Source: Hylemonella sp. (GTDB taxonomy: Bacteria > Pseudomonadota > Gammaproteobacteria > Burkholderiales > Burkholderiaceae_C). Taken from it: a stretch of DNA of 55,180 nucleotides. This document shows, piece by piece, positions 53,628 through 55,180 of this stretch (position 1 is the stretch's first letter; each line of letters starts with the position of its first letter). Both the position numbers and the translations under genes were made by a program. Location: positions 1 to 55,180 of the forward strand of contig NZ_JAPZSV010000013.1 of NCBI RefSeq assembly GCF_027532185.1. The letters run 5' to 3'. A model generated the notes under the pieces. That model saw only the letters and a program-made list of their open reading frames with translations, was not told the DNA's origin and did no database searches.

Positions 53628-54722
53628 TCAGACGCTACCGGGGATCGGCGGCACGGGCAGCTGCACGTCGCCACATTGGGCGCGATGCCGCAGCGCATGG
53701 TCCATGAGCACCAGCGCCAGCAGGGCCTCGGCAATCGGCGTGGCACGGATGCCCACGCAGGGATCATGGCGGCCCTTGGTGATGAGCTCGGTGGCCTGGC
53801 CTTCGGTGGTGATCGATTCGCGCGGGATCAGGATGGAGCTCGTGGGTTTGATGGCGATGGACACCTCGATGTCCTGGCCCGTGCTGATGCCGCCGAGCAC
53901 GCCGCCCGCCTTGTTGCCCACGAAGCCGTTGGGCGTGAGGCTGTCGCCATGCGTGCTGCCCTTGTCGGCCACGGCCGCGAAACCGGCACCGATCTCCACG
54001 CCTTTGACGGCGTTCAGGCCCATCATGGCATAGGCGATGTCGGCGTCGAGCTTGTCGTAGAGCGGCTCGCCCAGACCGACCGGCACCTTCGTGGCCATCA
54101 CGCGCAGGCGCGCGCCGCAGGAGTCGCCCGACTTGCGCAGCGCTTCCATATAGTTTTCGAGCGCCGACACGTCGGCCATGGGCGCGAAGAAGGGGTTGTT
54201 CGGCACGTGCTCCCAGGACTCGAAAGGGATGGTGAGCTCGCCGATCTGCGTCATGCAGCCGCGGAACTCGGTCCCGTACTTTTCCTTCAGCCATTTCTTG
54301 GCCACGGCACCCGCGGCCACCGTGGGCGCGGTCAGACGGGCCGAGGAGCGCCCGCCACCGCGCGGGTCGCGCAAGCCGTACTTGCGCCAGTAGGTGTAGT
54401 CGGCGTGGCCAGGGCGGAAGGTCTGCAGGATCTGGCCGTAGTCCTTGCTGCGCTGGTCGGTGTTGCGAATCAGCAGCGCAATGGGCGTGCCCGTGGTCTT
54501 GCCTTCGTAGACACCGGAAAGGATCTCCACGGCATCGGGTTCGTTGCGCTGGGTCACGAATTTGGAGGTACCGGGGCGGCGGCGGTCGAGTTCGGTCTGG
54601 ATGTCGGCCTCGGCCAGCGCCATGCCGGGCGGGCAGCCGTCGATCACGCAACCGATCGCCGGGCCGTGGGATTCACCGAAGTTAGTGACCGTGAAGAGGT
54701 GTCCGAAGGTGTTGCCGCTCAT
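53628..54722 (-). CDS. aroC: Chorismate synthase
   Basis: 364 residues, full length. The N-terminal [20 protein letters not shown] and [27 protein letters not shown] are the first two signature motifs; the second carries catalytic His and FMN-binding residues. It converts EPSP to chorismate with reduced FMN. The start codon at 54722 sits one base after a 7-bp hairpin whose 5' arm and loop hold the Shine-Dalgarno. No promoter is evident in the repeat-rich upstream stretch. Confidence 0.98.
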   Translation of the reverse strand: MSGNTFGHLFTVTNFGESHGPAIGCVIDGCPPGMALAEADIQTELDRRRPGTSKFVTQRNEPDAVEILSGVYEGKTTGTPIALLIRNTDQRSKDYGQILQTFRPGHADYTYWRKYGLRDPRGGGRSSARLTAPTVAAGAVAKKWLKEKYGTEFRGCMTQIGELTIPFESWEHVPNNPFFAPMADVSALENYMEALRKSGDSCGARLRVMATKVPVGLGEPLYDKLDADIAYAMMGLNAVKGVEIGAGFAAVADKGSTHGDSLTPNGFVGNKAGGVLGGISTGQDIEVSIAIKPTSSILIPRESITTEGQATELITKGRHDPCVGIRATPIAEALLALVLMDHALRHRAQCGDVQLPVPPIPGSV

Positions 54723-54723
54723 G

Positions 54724-54742
54724 CCTGGGATTATCTCCCAGG
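54724..54742 (-). promoter_or_regulatory. Hairpin over the aroC ribosome site
   Basis: CCTGGGA-GATAA-TCCCAGG on the sense strand, ending one base before the aroC ATG. The 5' arm and loop contain GGGAG, the only good Shine-Dalgarno, so the site would be hidden when the stem forms. Confidence 0.5.
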
Positions 54743-54828
54743 ACCTCGGGACAATGCGCCACGCGCAGGCCAGTGCGGGGCGAGCTTGATTTGGTCCGGA
54801 TACCCCCCGCTAGGGTGGCAAGCCGGGT

Positions 54829-55084
54829 CTCGCCCCGGCGGGCGACTCCCTTTTCTTGTCTCGCCAAGATAAGGAAGCAAAAGAAGGCGAGCCGGATTCG
54901 TCGGCCCTGCGCTGCGCTACGGGCACGCTGCGTTGCTCGGTCTGAGCGGGGTGCGCGCAAACTCGCCCTGCGGGCTCAGACATGCGCGCCCCTTTTCCCG
55001 CTCAGCCCTGCGCTACTCGCCTCCTCATGACGGCAGGGGGACCGAATACGAATTCAACAAGGACGCGCCATGGCGCGGCCTTGT
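54829..55084. repeat. Repeat-rich non-coding end with a 28-nt palindrome
   Basis: 54723-55180 has no gene I can support. It holds TCGCC/GGCGA (54830-54845), an imperfect CTTTTCTTG/CAAGATAAG hairpin (54850-54873), part of a CTTTTCTTG...CCAAGA...AAGAAGGCGA unit seen widely in proteobacterial spacers, and a palindrome centred on CGCGCCATGGCGCG (55057-55084) with one mismatched pair. Confidence 0.5.
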
Positions 55085-55180
55085 GGGGCCCGGCTGCTGG
55101 GTTGTTGGTATCCCCCGCCCTTGTGTCTGTGCCGAGAAGCGCAGCGGCAGGCGGATCAAGAGACGCGCATGTTTGAGGCG

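Noticed and set aside
54773-55030. 85-residue open frame in the terminal repeat
   Set aside because: Encodes Arg/Ala-rich sequence produced by the repeat unit; no ribosome site.

Overview
The window is a high-GC, gene-dense piece of a bacterial chromosome. Gene content points to a betaproteobacterium, most likely a Comamonadaceae-type member of the Burkholderiales. Pointers are the scoAB operon beside a PAS-LuxR regulator, an infA/RRM-protein cassette, the Anbu operon, and intergenic repeats with an ACGAAGTGA core. The family assignment is inference; no rRNA or strict marker is present. I see no phage, insertion sequence, CRISPR array or plasmid gene.

Layout. 1-4.4 kb: the 3' end of an ABC-transporter binding protein, then a Tat-exported transglutaminase-core protein divergent from a homologue of Bacillus spore transglutaminase Tgl followed by a membrane acyltransferase. 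4.4-9.3 kb: tlpA-like and alaS, gabD and tRNA-Gly. 9.5-13.4 kb: esterase, BLUF photoreceptor, a small unknown, scoAB and its divergent PAS-LuxR regulator. 13.5-21 kb: two large c-di-GMP proteins (one with a LOV domain), an AhpD-like protein and a TPR protein. 21-29.3 kb: SDR, ETF-quinone oxidoreductase, small stress or unknown genes, a broken SRPBCC gene, fumC, cupin and hppD. 29.3-36.3 kb: an iron-uptake operon with a Fur box, an aspartic protease and a diguanylate cyclase. 36.4-40.2 kb: a cold-shock-like cassette (unknown gene, infA, RRM protein), a GcvH and phoX under a textbook triple Pho box. 40.4-44.6 kb: the Anbu operon (CP-ATP-grasp, alpha-E, transglutaminase, Anbu). 44.7-55.2 kb: DUF2937, FrnE-like DsbA, a lower-GC lipoprotein, trhP-aroQ, amidase-nitroreductase, MFS, tautomerase, class II aldolase, aroC and a repeat-rich end.

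How genes work together. Three c-di-GMP enzymes and two blue-light receptors (BLUF at 10.4 kb, LOV at 19.7 kb) suggest light-linked second-messenger control. The receptor-DUF4198-DUF3649-PepSY-DUF3325 genes overlap by 4 nt at each junction after DUF4198 and form one iron-uptake unit. aroQ and aroC serve the shikimate pathway.

The most striking observation is a 35-nt RNA-hairpin-like element found twice, in the scoA-scoB spacer and inside the Anbu operon. Each copy ends exactly 3 nt before a start codon and carries the Shine-Dalgarno in its 3' arm. The copies differ at seven positions, six of which form three compensatory base-pair changes.
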